Positions 15,617-24,442 of a stretch of 64,000 nt of DNA are shown here, piece by piece. The stretch spans positions 7,068,001 through 7,132,000 of the forward strand of contig NZ_CP120210.1 of NCBI RefSeq assembly GCF_029369745.1, read 5' to 3'. Position 1 is the first letter of the stretch; every line of letters begins with the position of its first letter. The notes under the pieces were generated by a model. That model saw nothing but the letters and a program-made list of their open reading frames with translations, searched no databases and was not told the origin of the DNA. The stretch is from Amycolatopsis sp. QT-25 (GTDB lineage Bacteria; Actinomycetota; Actinomycetes; Mycobacteriales; Pseudonocardiaceae). Made by a program: the position numbers and the translations under genes.

Positions 15617-16205
15617 ACCAGCCGGGGAATTCGGTCAGCGAGTCGAACACCACGTCGGCTCCTTCCGCGAGCAATTCGTCCTTGGTGCACGGGCCCGTCG
15701 TGACCCCGATCGGGACGGCGCCCGCCGCCAGCGCGCCGCGGATGTCGCCGAGGTGGTCCCCGACGTAGACGCGGGCGCCGTGCTCGGTGAGCGCGGCGGC
15801 CTTCTCCGTCGACCACAGCTCTCCGACCAGGACGTCGACCTCGAACCCGAGGGCGTCCAGGTGGAGTTTCGCGTTGGGGCCGTATTTGCCGGTGACGACG
15901 ACCGTGCGCCCGCCCGCCTCGCGGACCGCGTGCAGTGCTTCGGCCGCTCCCGGCAGCGCGACCGTCACCGGCACGACGGTCTCCGGGTACATCGCGCGGA
16001 ACCGGGTCACCAGCTCCGGGATGCGTTCCTCCGGCGCCCCGAAGCCGCGCAGGCTGTCGTCGAGCGGCGGGCCGAGGTTGGCCGCGAAGAACTCGCCGTC
16101 CAGCGGCAGGCCGGATTCCACGCCGAGCGCGTTCATCACCGCGACCATGCCCGGCCGCGGATCGATCAAGGTCATGTCGAGGTCGAACCCCACCGTGATG
16201 CCCAC
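15552..16205 (-). CDS. HAD-family phosphatase
   Basis: A 217-residue haloacid-dehalogenase-type hydrolase. Motif I is GFDLDMTLID (nucleophile Asp in DLDMT), motif II VVVTGK, motif III Lys around TEKAAAL and motif IV VGDHLGDI, so all catalytic positions are present. The cap inserted after motif I is helical, as in phosphoglycolate phosphatase and pyrophosphatase PpaX-like enzymes. The last ~20 residues (EPREPGRSGRGPAPAE) look like read-through beyond the domain and are encoded by the region overlapping the convergent gene. Substrate is not predictable. Confidence 0.85.
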   Translation of the reverse strand: MGITVGFDLDMTLIDPRPGMVAVMNALGVESGLPLDGEFFAANLGPPLDDSLRGFGAPEERIPELVTRFRAMYPETVVPVTVALPGAAEALHAVREAGGRTVVVTGKYGPNAKLHLDALGFEVDVLVGELWSTEKAAALTEHGARVYVGDHLGDIRGALAAGAVPIGVTTGPCTKDELLAEGADVVFDSLTEFPGWFSSFGEPREPGRSGRGPAPAE

Positions 16206-16282
16206 CCGATCACGGTAGCCGCCACCACGACCGATTTACACCGGATGGATGCTCGTCAACTTCTTTGACGTCGATGTGATCT

Positions 16283-16297
16283 GTGTCAAGCTGACAC
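16283..16297. promoter_or_regulatory. Palindrome at the tetR start, probable operator
   Basis: GTGTCAAGCTGACAC is a 6+3+6 palindrome that ends one base before the GTG start of the TetR gene. A TTTGACG -35-like box lies just upstream (16264-16270). The position fits autorepression by TetR binding over the translation start. Confidence 0.5.
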
Positions 16298-16298
16298 C

Positions 16299-16910
16299 GT
16301 GGGCGAGATCACGAGCTTCTCCGATCGGACCAAGGCTTCCCTGCGGGAGGCGTTGCTCGACGCGGCCACCGAGCTGCTCACCGAACACGGCTTCACGGCC
16401 CTGCGGATGGCGGACGTCGCCGCACGCGCCGGGGTGAGCAGGCAGACCGTGTACAACGAGTTCGGCACCAAGCCCGCGCTCGCGCGGGCCGTGGTCTTGC
16501 GGACCACGGCGGAATTCCTGGAGGGCATCCGGCAGCGCGTCCAGCACGCGCGGGACCTGCGCGACGGGATCCGCGAAGCGGTCGTTTACACGATCGAGCA
16601 CGCCCGCGAGAACCGGCTCGTCGCCACCACGCTGGGCACCGAAGCAGGCGAAGACCTCCTTCCCCTGCTCACCACCAAGGGCGAACCGATCCTGACCGCG
16701 GCCACCGAGGTCACGGCCGGGCAGTACCGCGAGTTCGAGCCGTCGCTCTCGCCGGAGTCCGCCGCGCTGCTGGCGGAGACCGTGGTGCGGCTTTCCCTGT
16801 CCCATCTCGTCATGCCGACGCATTCGGCCGACGGGGCGGCGGCTTCAGTCGTCGCCGTGCTGGCGCCCGCGATACGGGCGCTGACCACCGATTCGAAGGG
16901 GACGTCATGA
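16299..16910 (+). CDS. TetR-family regulator of the R2lox unit
   Basis: A 203-residue TetR-type repressor: N-terminal helix-turn-helix with ALRMADVAARAGVSRQTVYN (about 33-52), then an all-helical ligand domain. GTG at 16299 is the first possible start that keeps the complete DNA-binding domain. Its stop overlaps the start of the R2lox gene by 4 bp (ATGA), so the two are co-translated and the regulator most likely controls this unit. Given the partner enzymes, a fatty acyl or related lipid ligand is plausible, by inference only. Confidence 0.9.
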   Translation: MGEITSFSDRTKASLREALLDAATELLTEHGFTALRMADVAARAGVSRQTVYNEFGTKPALARAVVLRTTAEFLEGIRQRVQHARDLRDGIREAVVYTIEHARENRLVATTLGTEAGEDLLPLLTTKGEPILTAATEVTAGQYREFEPSLSPESAALLAETVVRLSLSHLVMPTHSADGAAASVVAVLAPAIRALTTDSKGTS

Positions 16911-17875
16911 CCGACACTCTTTCCGAGCTGCGGACCGGTTTTTCCGCACTGCGCAAGGGCGGGCTGAACTGGGACTCGTTCCCGCTGCGGCTGTTCGTCA
17001 AGGGCAACGCCAAGTTCTGGAACCCCGCCGACATCGACTTCTCCCGTGAACGCGAGGGCTGGGACACCCTCGACGCGGAGCAGGGGCGGTCGGCGACCTA
17101 TCTGGTGGCGCAGTTCATCGCGGGGGAAGAGGCCGTCACCGAAGACATCCAGCCGTTCATGCGGGCGATGTCCGCGACGGGCCGCTTCGGTGACGAGATG
17201 TACCTGACCCAGTTCTGTTTCGAGGAGGCCAAGCACACCGAGGTGTTCCGCCGCTGGATGGACGCCGTCGGGCTCACCGAGGACCTGCACTCGTACGTCG
17301 CCGAAAATCCCCACTATCGCAAGCTTTTCTACGAGGAGTTGCCGCGGTCGCTGCGGGCGCTCGAGGACGATCCCAGTCCGCTCAACCAGATCCGCGCGAG
17401 TGTCACCTACAACCACGTCATCGAAGGCAGTCTCGCGCTGACCGGGTACTACTCGTGGCAGCTGATCTGCGCCCAGTACGACATCCTGCCGGGGATGCAG
17501 GAACTGGTACGCCGCATCGGCGACGACGAACGCCGCCACATGGCCTGGGGCACCTTCACCTGCCGCCGTCACGTCGCCGCGGACGACTCGCTGTGGGACG
17601 CGGTGCAGCAGCGGATGGGCGAGCTGCTTCCCCACGCGCTGGGCATGATCCAGTGGGTGCAGGACCAGTTCGAGGAGATCCCGTTCGACAACGATCCGGA
17701 GGAGATCCTCCAGTACGCGGCGGACCGGGCGCAGCGGCGCCTCGGCGCGATCGAGTCCGCGCGCGGGATGCCGGTGGAGCGGATCGACCTCGACTATTCG
17801 CCGGAGAACCTCGAAGAGGCCTTCGGCGAAGAAGACGCGAAGGCGATCGCCGCGGCTGCCGCCACCACGGCCTAG
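16907..17875 (+). CDS. R2-like ligand-binding oxidase (Mn/Fe)
   Basis: A 322-residue ferritin-fold protein of the R2lox group, often misnamed ribonucleotide reductase beta subunit. All metal ligands known from the M. tuberculosis enzyme are present with a constant offset of six: Glu74, Glu107, His110, Glu173, Glu208 and His211, and the residues that form the Tyr-Val crosslink are Val77 and Tyr168. Members hold a heterodinuclear Mn/Fe centre and a bound long-chain fatty acid and carry out two-electron oxidations. The gene is coupled to a TetR regulator and convergent with an acyl-CoA synthetase, which supports a role in lipid oxidation or scavenging. The physiological substrate is unknown. Confidence 0.93.
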   Translation: MTDTLSELRTGFSALRKGGLNWDSFPLRLFVKGNAKFWNPADIDFSREREGWDTLDAEQGRSATYLVAQFIAGEEAVTEDIQPFMRAMSATGRFGDEMYLTQFCFEEAKHTEVFRRWMDAVGLTEDLHSYVAENPHYRKLFYEELPRSLRALEDDPSPLNQIRASVTYNHVIEGSLALTGYYSWQLICAQYDILPGMQELVRRIGDDERRHMAWGTFTCRRHVAADDSLWDAVQQRMGELLPHALGMIQWVQDQFEEIPFDNDPEEILQYAADRAQRRLGAIESARGMPVERIDLDYSPENLEEAFGEEDAKAIAAAAATTA

Positions 17876-17908
17876 CGCGTCGACCCTGTGACAGGGTGCC
17901 CCGAAGTG

Positions 17909-19576
17909 TCAGAGGCGTTCGGTGGCGGTCGACTTGGCCGGCCCGAGGATGCTGATCGACTCCGCGCGCATCTCGACCTTGCGCACCTTTCCGGTGACCG
18001 TCATGGGGAATTCCTCGACGACATGGACGTACCGCGGGATCTTGTGGCGCGCCAGCTTTCCCTCGCAGAATTCCCGCACCGCTTCGGCCGTCAGCGGTTC
18101 CGCGCCCTCGCGCATGCGGACCCACGCCATCAGTTCCTCGCCGTACTTCTCGTCCGGGACGCCGATGACCTGCGCGTCGAGGATGTCCGGGTGGGTGTAG
18201 AGGAATTCCTCGATCTCGCGTGGGTACAGGTTCTCGCCGCCGCGGATGACCATGTCCTTGATGCGGCCGGTGATGGTGACGTAGCCGTCGGCGTCCATGA
18301 TCGCGAGGTCGCCGGTGTGCATCCACCGCGCCGCGTCGATCACCTCGGCCGTCTTGTCGGCCTGCTCCCAATAACCGAGCATCACCGAGTACCCGCGGGT
18401 GCAGAGCTCACCCGGTTCGCCACGCGGCACGGTCAGCCGGGTCTCCGGATCGACGACCTTGACCTCCAGATGCGGTCCCACCCGCCCGACCGTCGACACC
18501 CGCCGCTCCACCGAATCGTCCGCGCGCGTCTGCGTGGACACCGGCGACGTCTCGGTCATGCCGTAGCAGATCGACACCTCCGCCATGCCCATCCGGCCGA
18601 TGACCTGCTTCATCACCTCGACCGGGCAGGGCGAGCCCGCCATGATCCCGGTGCGCAGCGAGGACAGGTCGTGGGAAGCGAAATCCGGGTCGGCCAGTTC
18701 GGCGATGAACATCGTCGGCACCCCGTACAGGGACGTGCATTTCTCGGCCGCGACGGCTTCGAGGGTGGCCTTCGGCTCGAACGCGGGCGCCGGGATGACC
18801 ATGCACGCGCCGTGGGACGTCGCCGCGAGATTGCCCATCACCATGCCGAAACAGTGGTAGAAGGGCACGGGGATGCAGATCTTGTCGGCTTCGGTGTAGC
18901 CGCAGAGTTCCCCGACGAAGTAGCCGTTGTTGAGGATGTTGTGATGGCTCAGCGTGGCGCCCTTGGGGAAACCCGTGGTGCCGGAGGTGTACTGGATGTT
19001 GATCGGGTCGTCCGGAGACAGCGCCGCCTGCCTCTCGGCCAGCGCCGCGCGGTCGGCTTTGCCGCCGGCCTCCAGCAGCGACACCCACGCGGGGCCGTCG
19101 AGCAGCACGACGTGTTCCAGCGCCGGGCATTTCGGCCCCGCTTCGGCGATCATGCCCGCGTAGTCCGAGGTCTTGAACGCGTTCGCGGCCACGATGAGCT
19201 TGATCCCGGCCTGGTTCAGCACGTACTCGAGTTCGTGCGAGCGGTACGCCGGGTTGATGGTGACCAGGATCGCGCCGATCTTCGCGGTGGCGTACTGGAC
19301 GCAGGTCCACTCCCACCGGTTCGGCGACCAGACGCCGACGCGGTCGCCCTTGGCGATCCCGAGGTCCAGCAGACCCAGCGCGAGCGCGTTCACCTCGGCG
19401 GCGAGTTCGTCGTAGGTCCAGCGTTTCCCCGCGGCGCGATCGACGAGCGCCTCCCGGTCGCCGAAGGCGGCGACGGTGCGATCGAAGTCGTCCCCGATGG
19501 TGTCCCCCAGCAGCGGGGTGTCCGAGATTCCCGACGCGTAACTCGATGAAGCCTGCACTGCGGGGACGTCGGGCAT
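17909..19576 (-). CDS. Fatty-acyl-CoA synthetase (AMP-binding)
   Basis: A 555-residue adenylate-forming enzyme that activates a carboxylic acid with ATP and joins it to CoA. The P-loop-like signature YTSGTTGFPKGATLSH, the A5 motif YGMTETSP, the A7 motif HTGDLA, A8 GRIKDMVIRGGENLYP and the catalytic lysine region TVTGKVRKVEM are all intact. The sequence style (GAILVTINPAYR, GYSVMLGYWEQ) is that of medium/long-chain FadD enzymes such as FadD35-type proteins. ATG at 19576 has AGGAG at a good distance. It is convergent with R2lox (33-bp gap) and is likely part of the same metabolic setting. Confidence 0.92.
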   Translation of the reverse strand: MPDVPAVQASSSYASGISDTPLLGDTIGDDFDRTVAAFGDREALVDRAAGKRWTYDELAAEVNALALGLLDLGIAKGDRVGVWSPNRWEWTCVQYATAKIGAILVTINPAYRSHELEYVLNQAGIKLIVAANAFKTSDYAGMIAEAGPKCPALEHVVLLDGPAWVSLLEAGGKADRAALAERQAALSPDDPINIQYTSGTTGFPKGATLSHHNILNNGYFVGELCGYTEADKICIPVPFYHCFGMVMGNLAATSHGACMVIPAPAFEPKATLEAVAAEKCTSLYGVPTMFIAELADPDFASHDLSSLRTGIMAGSPCPVEVMKQVIGRMGMAEVSICYGMTETSPVSTQTRADDSVERRVSTVGRVGPHLEVKVVDPETRLTVPRGEPGELCTRGYSVMLGYWEQADKTAEVIDAARWMHTGDLAIMDADGYVTITGRIKDMVIRGGENLYPREIEEFLYTHPDILDAQVIGVPDEKYGEELMAWVRMREGAEPLTAEAVREFCEGKLARHKIPRYVHVVEEFPMTVTGKVRKVEMRAESISILGPAKSTATERL

Positions 19577-19709
19577 GGCGACTCCTGCGTTCGGCGGCAG
19601 CGACGCGTCGAGTCTAGGAACCCGGCGTGACCACGGCCACCCGCGAAGGGAGACCACCTCGGGGAAAACCCGGAGGCCGGGTATGGCCGTGGCCGATATC
19701 GTCGGGAGC

Positions 19710-20471
19710 ATGCGCCTCTACATCGTCGATGCCTTCACCTCCGAAGCCTTCGCCGGTAACTCCGCCGGAGTCGTGCTGCTGGACTCACCGGGTGACGCGG
19801 GCTGGATGCAGTCGGTCGCCGCCGAACTGAAGCACGCCGAGACGGCTTTCGTCGAGGTCGGCGGCGAAGGCCCGAAGTCGCTTCGCTGGTTCACGCCGGA
19901 GACCGAAGTCGACCTGTGCGGGCACGCGACGCTGGCGACCACGCACGTCCTCGGCGGCGAGCAGGCCTTCATGACGAGAAGCGGTGAATTGCGCTGCCGC
20001 GCCGAAGACGGCTGGGTGTCGATGGACTTCCCGTCGGATCCGCCCCGTGAATCGGACGACGACCTGTCGTCGATCCTGCCGGGCGTGGAGTTCGAGTACG
20101 TCGGGCGCAGCAAGGCCAACCTGTTCGCGGTGGTGAACGACGCGTCCGTGGTGCGCTCGCTCGCACCGGACCTGGCCGCGCTGCGCGCGCACTGGAACGG
20201 GCGGCTGATGGTCACCGCCCCCGGCGACGTCGACGGGATCGACTGCGTCACCCGGTTCTTCGCGCCGGGCGTCGGCGTCGACGAAGATCCGGTCACCGGC
20301 TCCGCGCACTGCGTCCTCGCGCCGTACTGGGCCGCTCGCCTCGGCCGGGACGAGCTCGTCGGCGAACAGGCGTCGGCCCGCGGCGGCATCGTCCGGATGA
20401 GTCTCGAAGGCGACCGCGTCCTGCTGTCGGGACAGGCGGTCACCGTGGCCAGCGGGGAGTTGCACGTCTGA
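19710..20471 (+). CDS. PhzF-family isomerase/epimerase-like protein
   Basis: A 253-residue member of the PhzF fold, a diaminopimelate-epimerase-like two-domain barrel. The start MRLYIVDAFTSEAFAGNSAGVV, the catalytic-glutamate motif KHAETAFV, the WFTPETEVDLCGHATLA segment and the second-domain DEDPVTGSAHC match the family. Only the phenazine enzyme has a firm role; most relatives are of unknown function. ATG at 19710 follows GGGAG. The stop codon shares one base with the start of the next gene (TGATG), so the YccF gene is translationally coupled. Confidence 0.88.
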   Translation: MRLYIVDAFTSEAFAGNSAGVVLLDSPGDAGWMQSVAAELKHAETAFVEVGGEGPKSLRWFTPETEVDLCGHATLATTHVLGGEQAFMTRSGELRCRAEDGWVSMDFPSDPPRESDDDLSSILPGVEFEYVGRSKANLFAVVNDASVVRSLAPDLAALRAHWNGRLMVTAPGDVDGIDCVTRFFAPGVGVDEDPVTGSAHCVLAPYWAARLGRDELVGEQASARGGIVRMSLEGDRVLLSGQAVTVASGELHV

Positions 20472-20845
20472 TGCGCTTGCTCCTGAACGTCATCTGGCTC
20501 GTGCTGTGCGGTCTGTGGATGGCGCTCGGCTACGTCGTCGCCGGCGTCATCTGCTGCATCCTGATCGTCACCATCCCGTTCGGGCTGGCTTCGTTCCGGA
20601 TCGCGGCCTACGCGCTCTGGCCGTTCGGCCGCACGGTGGTGGACCGGCGCGACGCCGGGGCCGCGTCCACGATCGGCAACGTCATCTGGTTCCTCTTCGC
20701 CGGGCTTTGGCTCGCCATCGGGCACGTGCTGACCGGGGTGGCGCTCTGCGTCACGATCATCGGGATCCCACTGGGCGTGGCGAACTTCAAGATGATCCCG
20801 GTCTCGCTGATGCCGCTGGGCAAGGAGATCGTGGAGTTGCCGTGA
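20471..20845 (+). CDS. YccF-domain membrane protein
   Basis: A 124-residue inner-membrane protein with two copies of the YccF domain, each built of LNVIW/GNVIW, a hydrophobic hairpin, TIPFGLASF or GIPLGVANFK, and a short linker. The duplicated layout is typical for the family, whose function is unknown. It overlaps the end of phzF by one base. In M. tuberculosis the YccF gene (Rv0870c, from memory) is next to cspB; here 5 kb of other genes separate them. Confidence 0.9.
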   Translation: MRLLLNVIWLVLCGLWMALGYVVAGVICCILIVTIPFGLASFRIAAYALWPFGRTVVDRRDAGAASTIGNVIWFLFAGLWLAIGHVLTGVALCVTIIGIPLGVANFKMIPVSLMPLGKEIVELP

Positions 20846-20867
20846 GGCGCCCCGGCCGCCAGGAGAC

Positions 20868-21683
20868 TCAGTCTTCGGGCTCCCACGGCAGCGAGACGAT
20901 GAGGCAGGGACCGCCGACGAACAACCCGCCGTCGATCCCCAGCGCCTTCCCGCCCGCGTAGAGGTACGGCCCCTCGATCTGTGCGGGGTGGATGCCGAGC
21001 TGGTCGGCGATGACGCTGTGCCCGTGCACGATCCGCTCGCCACCGAGCCGGTCCATGAGTTGTTGCGCGACGTCGGCGCCTTCGGGGCCGCGGAAGGCGT
21101 AGCGCGTGGTCATCCGCCGCCACACGTCCCACCAGGCCTGGATGTCGCTGCCTTCGAGGATCTCGCGGCCACGGGCGTTGATCCCGTCGATGTCCTCGCC
21201 CCAGCCGAGGTACTCGAGGGTGTCCGAATGCATCAGCAGGTGGTTCGCGGCCAGCGTGAGCATCGGGCGTGAAGTCAGCCATTCGATGTGCTGCGGCGTG
21301 AGCCGGTCCTGGTCTTCGAGCAGTCCGCCGTTGATCTCCCAGCTGCGGGCGAAGCTGCGGGGCCCGAAGTCGGACGGCACCTCCGTGTCGCCGAAGTGGT
21401 ACATCCCGAGCAGCAGGATCTCGTGGTTGCCCAGCAGGGTCCCGCAGCGCCCGCCCGCCGCGGCGGCCTGCCTTTCCAGCCGCATCACCAGGTCGATCAC
21501 GCCGACGCCGTCGGGCCCCCGGTCGACGAAGTCGCCGAGGAACCACAGGGTCGCTTCGCCACCGGCCCAGTCGTCGTCGGAGTCGAGCAGCCCCTTCTTC
21601 CGGAGCGTCTCGGCCAGCTCGTCCCGGTGTCCGTGCACGTCCCCGACCACATAGGTCGGGGACGTGGGCTGATCGTCGTGCAT
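20868..21683 (-). CDS. PPP-type metallophosphoesterase
   Basis: A calcineurin-like phosphatase of about 271 residues with the PPP signatures GDVHGH, GDFVDRGPDG and GNHE, plus the later metal-binding histidines in HSD and IVHGHS. These ligate two metal ions and hydrolyse phosphoesters; bacterial relatives act on phosphoproteins or Ap4A-like nucleotides. The start is uncertain: ATG at 21683 (MHDDQ) is favoured because the domain begins soon after it, but ATG at 21707 or a GTG at 21731 would add 8-16 residues. The upstream HAD-IIA gene ends close by, so they form one transcript. Confidence 0.85.
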   Translation of the reverse strand: MHDDQPTSPTYVVGDVHGHRDELAETLRKKGLLDSDDDWAGGEATLWFLGDFVDRGPDGVGVIDLVMRLERQAAAAGGRCGTLLGNHEILLLGMYHFGDTEVPSDFGPRSFARSWEINGGLLEDQDRLTPQHIEWLTSRPMLTLAANHLLMHSDTLEYLGWGEDIDGINARGREILEGSDIQAWWDVWRRMTTRYAFRGPEGADVAQQLMDRLGGERIVHGHSVIADQLGIHPAQIEGPYLYAGGKALGIDGGLFVGGPCLIVSLPWEPED

Positions 21684-21720
21684 CTTCTGACGATAGGCCC
21701 TTCGCATACGGATGTGCCGC

Positions 21721-22515
21721 TCAGCCTTCACCGAACGGGTCGCCGGTGCGCCCGACCAGATCGGCGATCGAGTCGATGATCTTGGTCGGCCGGTACGGGT
21801 AGTGCTCGGCGCTTTCCCGCGAAGAGATGCCGGTCAGCACCAGGATCGTCTGCAAGCCGGCTTCGATTCCGGAGTGGACGTCGGTGTCCATCCGGTCGCC
21901 GATCATCAGCGTCGACTCCGAATGCGCGCCGAGCCGCCGCAGCGCCGAACGCATCATCAGCGGGTTCGGCTTGCCGACGTAGTACGGCGAGCGGCCGGTG
22001 GCCTTTTCGATCAGCGCGGCGACCGAGCCGGTGGCGGGCATCGAGCCCTCCATGCTCGGGCCGGTGGCGTCGGGGTTGGTGGCGATGAACTTCGCGCCGC
22101 CCTCGATCAGCCTGATCGCACGGGTTATCGCGCTGAAGCTGTACGTGCGCGTCTCACCGAGGACGACGTAGTCCGGGTCGCGTTCGGTCAGCACGTAGCC
22201 GACCTCGTGCAGCGCCGTGGTGAGCCCGGCTTCGCCGATCACGAACGCCGAGCCGTTCGGCCGCTGCGACGCGAGGAACTTCGCGGTCGCCAGCGCGGAG
22301 GTCCAGATGGCCTCCTCGGGAATGTCGAGACCGGTCCGCTCGAGCCTCGCCCGCAGGTCGCGGGGGGTGTAGATCGAGTTGTTGGTCAGCACCAGGAAGC
22401 CGATGTCGTTGGCCCGCAGCTCCTTGAGGAACTCGTCCGCGCCGGGTACGAGGTGCTCCTCCTTGACCAGCACGCCATCCATGTCGCTGAGGTAGGTCCA
22501 CCGGCGCTCGTTCAT
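21721..22515 (-). CDS. HAD-IIA family phosphatase, NagD-like
   Basis: A 264-residue HAD hydrolase of subfamily IIA. Motif I is LSDMDGVLV, motif II VLTNNS, the KPNP stretch provides the motif III lysine, and motif IV is MIGDRMDTDV. The C2 cap between motifs II and III is of NagD/AraL type. Relatives dephosphorylate sugar phosphates, nucleotides or polyol phosphates. The ATG at 22515 lies behind AGGGTGGG. It is followed by the metallophosphoesterase gene on the same strand, so two phosphatases of different folds are probably made together. Confidence 0.88.
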   Translation of the reverse strand: MNERRWTYLSDMDGVLVKEEHLVPGADEFLKELRANDIGFLVLTNNSIYTPRDLRARLERTGLDIPEEAIWTSALATAKFLASQRPNGSAFVIGEAGLTTALHEVGYVLTERDPDYVVLGETRTYSFSAITRAIRLIEGGAKFIATNPDATGPSMEGSMPATGSVAALIEKATGRSPYYVGKPNPLMMRSALRRLGAHSESTLMIGDRMDTDVHSGIEAGLQTILVLTGISSRESAEHYPYRPTKIIDSIADLVGRTGDPFGEG

Positions 22516-22525
22516 GGGTCCCACC

Positions 22526-23593
22526 CTAATGATCGGAGACGGCGTGAACAGCCACGGACGCCGCCTTGACCGAAAGAGCGACCGGTGTCCCGGGTTCGAG
22601 CGCCAGTTCGGCGACCGCGGCCGGGGTCAGGTCGGCGGTGAGACCCACCGCCCAGTCGTCACCGCGGGTCCGGACGCGGATCACCGGTCCGTGTGGTTCG
22701 AGCGCGTCGACGAACCCCTCGACGGTGTTGCGCGGGCTGCCCCGGTGCGCGCCGTCCCGCAGGTACACCGCGACGGCGCTGGGGGCGAAGACGGCGACCG
22801 CGGCCTCGTCGACGACGACGTCCTCCGCCGGGATCCCGGCCAGCGACAACCCGCCCGACGTGCGCAAACCGCCCTCGACGGCGATACCCGGCACCAGGTT
22901 GAGCCCGGCGATCCGCGCGGTGAACGCCGTGCGCGGCGCGGACAGCACCTTGCGGGTCTCGCCGCGTTCGACGATCCGGCCGTCACCGAGGACCGCCACG
23001 TGCTCGGCCAGCGCCAGCGCGTCGAGCGGGTCGTGGGTGACCAGCACGGTCGGCGGCCCGGAACGCAGCACCCGCCGAAGCAGGCCGCGGATGGCGGGTG
23101 CCGCGTCGACGTCCAGCGCGGCGAAGGGCTCGTCGAGCAGCAGAAGTCCCGGCTCCGCCGCCAGTGCCCGCGCGATGGCGACCCGCTGCGCCTGCCCGCC
23201 GGACAGGTGCGCGGGCCGCCGTCCGGCCAGTTCGAGCGCGTCCACTTCGGTCAGCCACTTCCGCGCGAGCCGCTTCGCCTCGGCGCGTCCGGCGCCGGTC
23301 GAGCGTGGCGCGAAGGCGACGTTGTCCAAAGCGGACAGATGCGGGAAGAGCAGGGCGTCCTGGGAGAGCAGGCCGATCCCGCGCGCGTGCGGCGGCAGGC
23401 CCGCCAGACCCCGGCCGCCGAGGGTGATCCGCGCCCGGTCGGGCCGGAGCAGACCGGCGAGGCAACCGAGCACACTGGACTTCCCCGACCCGTTCGGGCC
23501 GAGCAGCGCGAGTACGCCGCCGTCCGGGACTTCGAAGGCGACGTCCAAGGTGAACTCGCCACGCCGGAGGGTGATCTCCGCCGAAAGGGTCAC
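22526..23593 (-). CDS. modC: Molybdate ABC transporter ATPase
   Basis: A 355-residue ATPase that powers molybdate import. Walker A GPNGSGKSS, Q-loop LLSQDALLFPHLS, signature LSGGQAQRVAIARAL and Walker B LLLLDEPFAALD are intact, with the switch His in VTHDP. The C-terminal ~110 residues include a TOBE/Mop domain (GTPVALSVKAASVAVHAV), the molybdate-sensing end usual for ModC. The GTG start overlaps the modB stop (GTGA). It is the last gene of the regulator-modA-modB-modC operon. Confidence 0.92.
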   Translation of the reverse strand: MTLSAEITLRRGEFTLDVAFEVPDGGVLALLGPNGSGKSSVLGCLAGLLRPDRARITLGGRGLAGLPPHARGIGLLSQDALLFPHLSALDNVAFAPRSTGAGRAEAKRLARKWLTEVDALELAGRRPAHLSGGQAQRVAIARALAAEPGLLLLDEPFAALDVDAAPAIRGLLRRVLRSGPPTVLVTHDPLDALALAEHVAVLGDGRIVERGETRKVLSAPRTAFTARIAGLNLVPGIAVEGGLRTSGGLSLAGIPAEDVVVDEAAVAVFAPSAVAVYLRDGAHRGSPRNTVEGFVDALEPHGPVIRVRTRGDDWAVGLTADLTPAAVAELALEPGTPVALSVKAASVAVHAVSDH

Positions 23594-24411
23594 GACCGGA
23601 CCCCTTCGAGCGCGCGCGGCCGGGCGAGCGCGATCACCGCGACGGCGACCAGGATGAGCAGCAACGCGAGCGCCACCGCGCTGTCGACGTCGACCTCGGC
23701 CTGCGTGTAGACCTCCAGCGGCAGGGTCCGGGTCACCCCTTCCAGGCTGCCGGCGAAGGTGATCGTCGCGCCGAACTCGCCCAGCGCCCGCGCGAAGCTC
23801 AGCACGATGCCCGAACCGAGCGCGGGCAGCAGCAGTGGCAGGGTGACCCGGCGGAACACCGTCCACGGCTTGGCGCCCAGCGTCGAGGCGATCCTTTCGT
23901 ACCGGTCACCGGCACCGCGGAGGGCTCCTTCGAGGCTGACCACGAGGAACGGCATCGCGACGAACGTCTGCGCGATGATCACCGCGGCCGTGGTGAACGG
24001 CACCTGCTCACCGGTCAGCGTGGTCACCAAGATACCCAGGAAACCCTTGCGGCCCAGCAAGTACAGCAGTGCCAGTCCGCCGACCACCGGCGGCAGGACC
24101 AGCGGCAGCAGCACCACCGCGCGCAGCAAACGGACGCCGCGCGCCCGCGAGCGCGCGAGCACCACGGCGAGCGGGACGCCGAGCAGTACACAGGCCACAG
24201 TGGACAGTCCGGCGGTGAGCAACGAGAGCTTGAGCGCGTTCAGCGAGGACGTCGAGGTGATGAGGCCCGGGAAGCGGGTCAGATCCGAGCGCACCAGCAG
24301 CCCGACGACCGGCAGCACCACCAGCGCCAGCGCGCACACCGCCGGTGGCCACAGCACCCACGGCACCGCTCCCCCCGCGAGTCGGTGCCGTCTCGCGGTA
24401 CTCGCGCGCAC
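23590..24411 (-). CDS. modB: Molybdate ABC transporter permease
   Basis: A 273-residue permease with about six helices. The EAA loop that contacts ModC is in the segment IASTLGAKPWTVFRRVTLPL, and GIVLSFARALGEFGATI is the conserved ModB end of the channel. The start is ambiguous: GTG at 24411 is favoured, since the earlier TTG at 24456 would make the first 15 residues out of a dispersed repeat and would overlap modA. It lies downstream of modA and 4 bp into modC. Confidence 0.9.
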   Translation of the reverse strand: MRASTARRHRLAGGAVPWVLWPPAVCALALVVLPVVGLLVRSDLTRFPGLITSTSSLNALKLSLLTAGLSTVACVLLGVPLAVVLARSRARGVRLLRAVVLLPLVLPPVVGGLALLYLLGRKGFLGILVTTLTGEQVPFTTAAVIIAQTFVAMPFLVVSLEGALRGAGDRYERIASTLGAKPWTVFRRVTLPLLLPALGSGIVLSFARALGEFGATITFAGSLEGVTRTLPLEVYTQAEVDVDSAVALALLLILVAVAVIALARPRALEGVRS

Positions 24412-24417
24412 ATCCCT

Positions 24418-24438
24418 CGCAAGCAGGTGACTGGTTGC
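24418..24438. repeat. Dispersed 21-bp repeat between modA and modB
   Basis: Minus-orientation copy of the repeat seen at 7456 and 9208, with three changed bases in the first third. It fills most of the gap between modA and the preferred modB start and could modulate read-through or mRNA processing between binding protein and channel genes. Confidence 0.75.
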
Positions 24439-24442
24439 GGGG

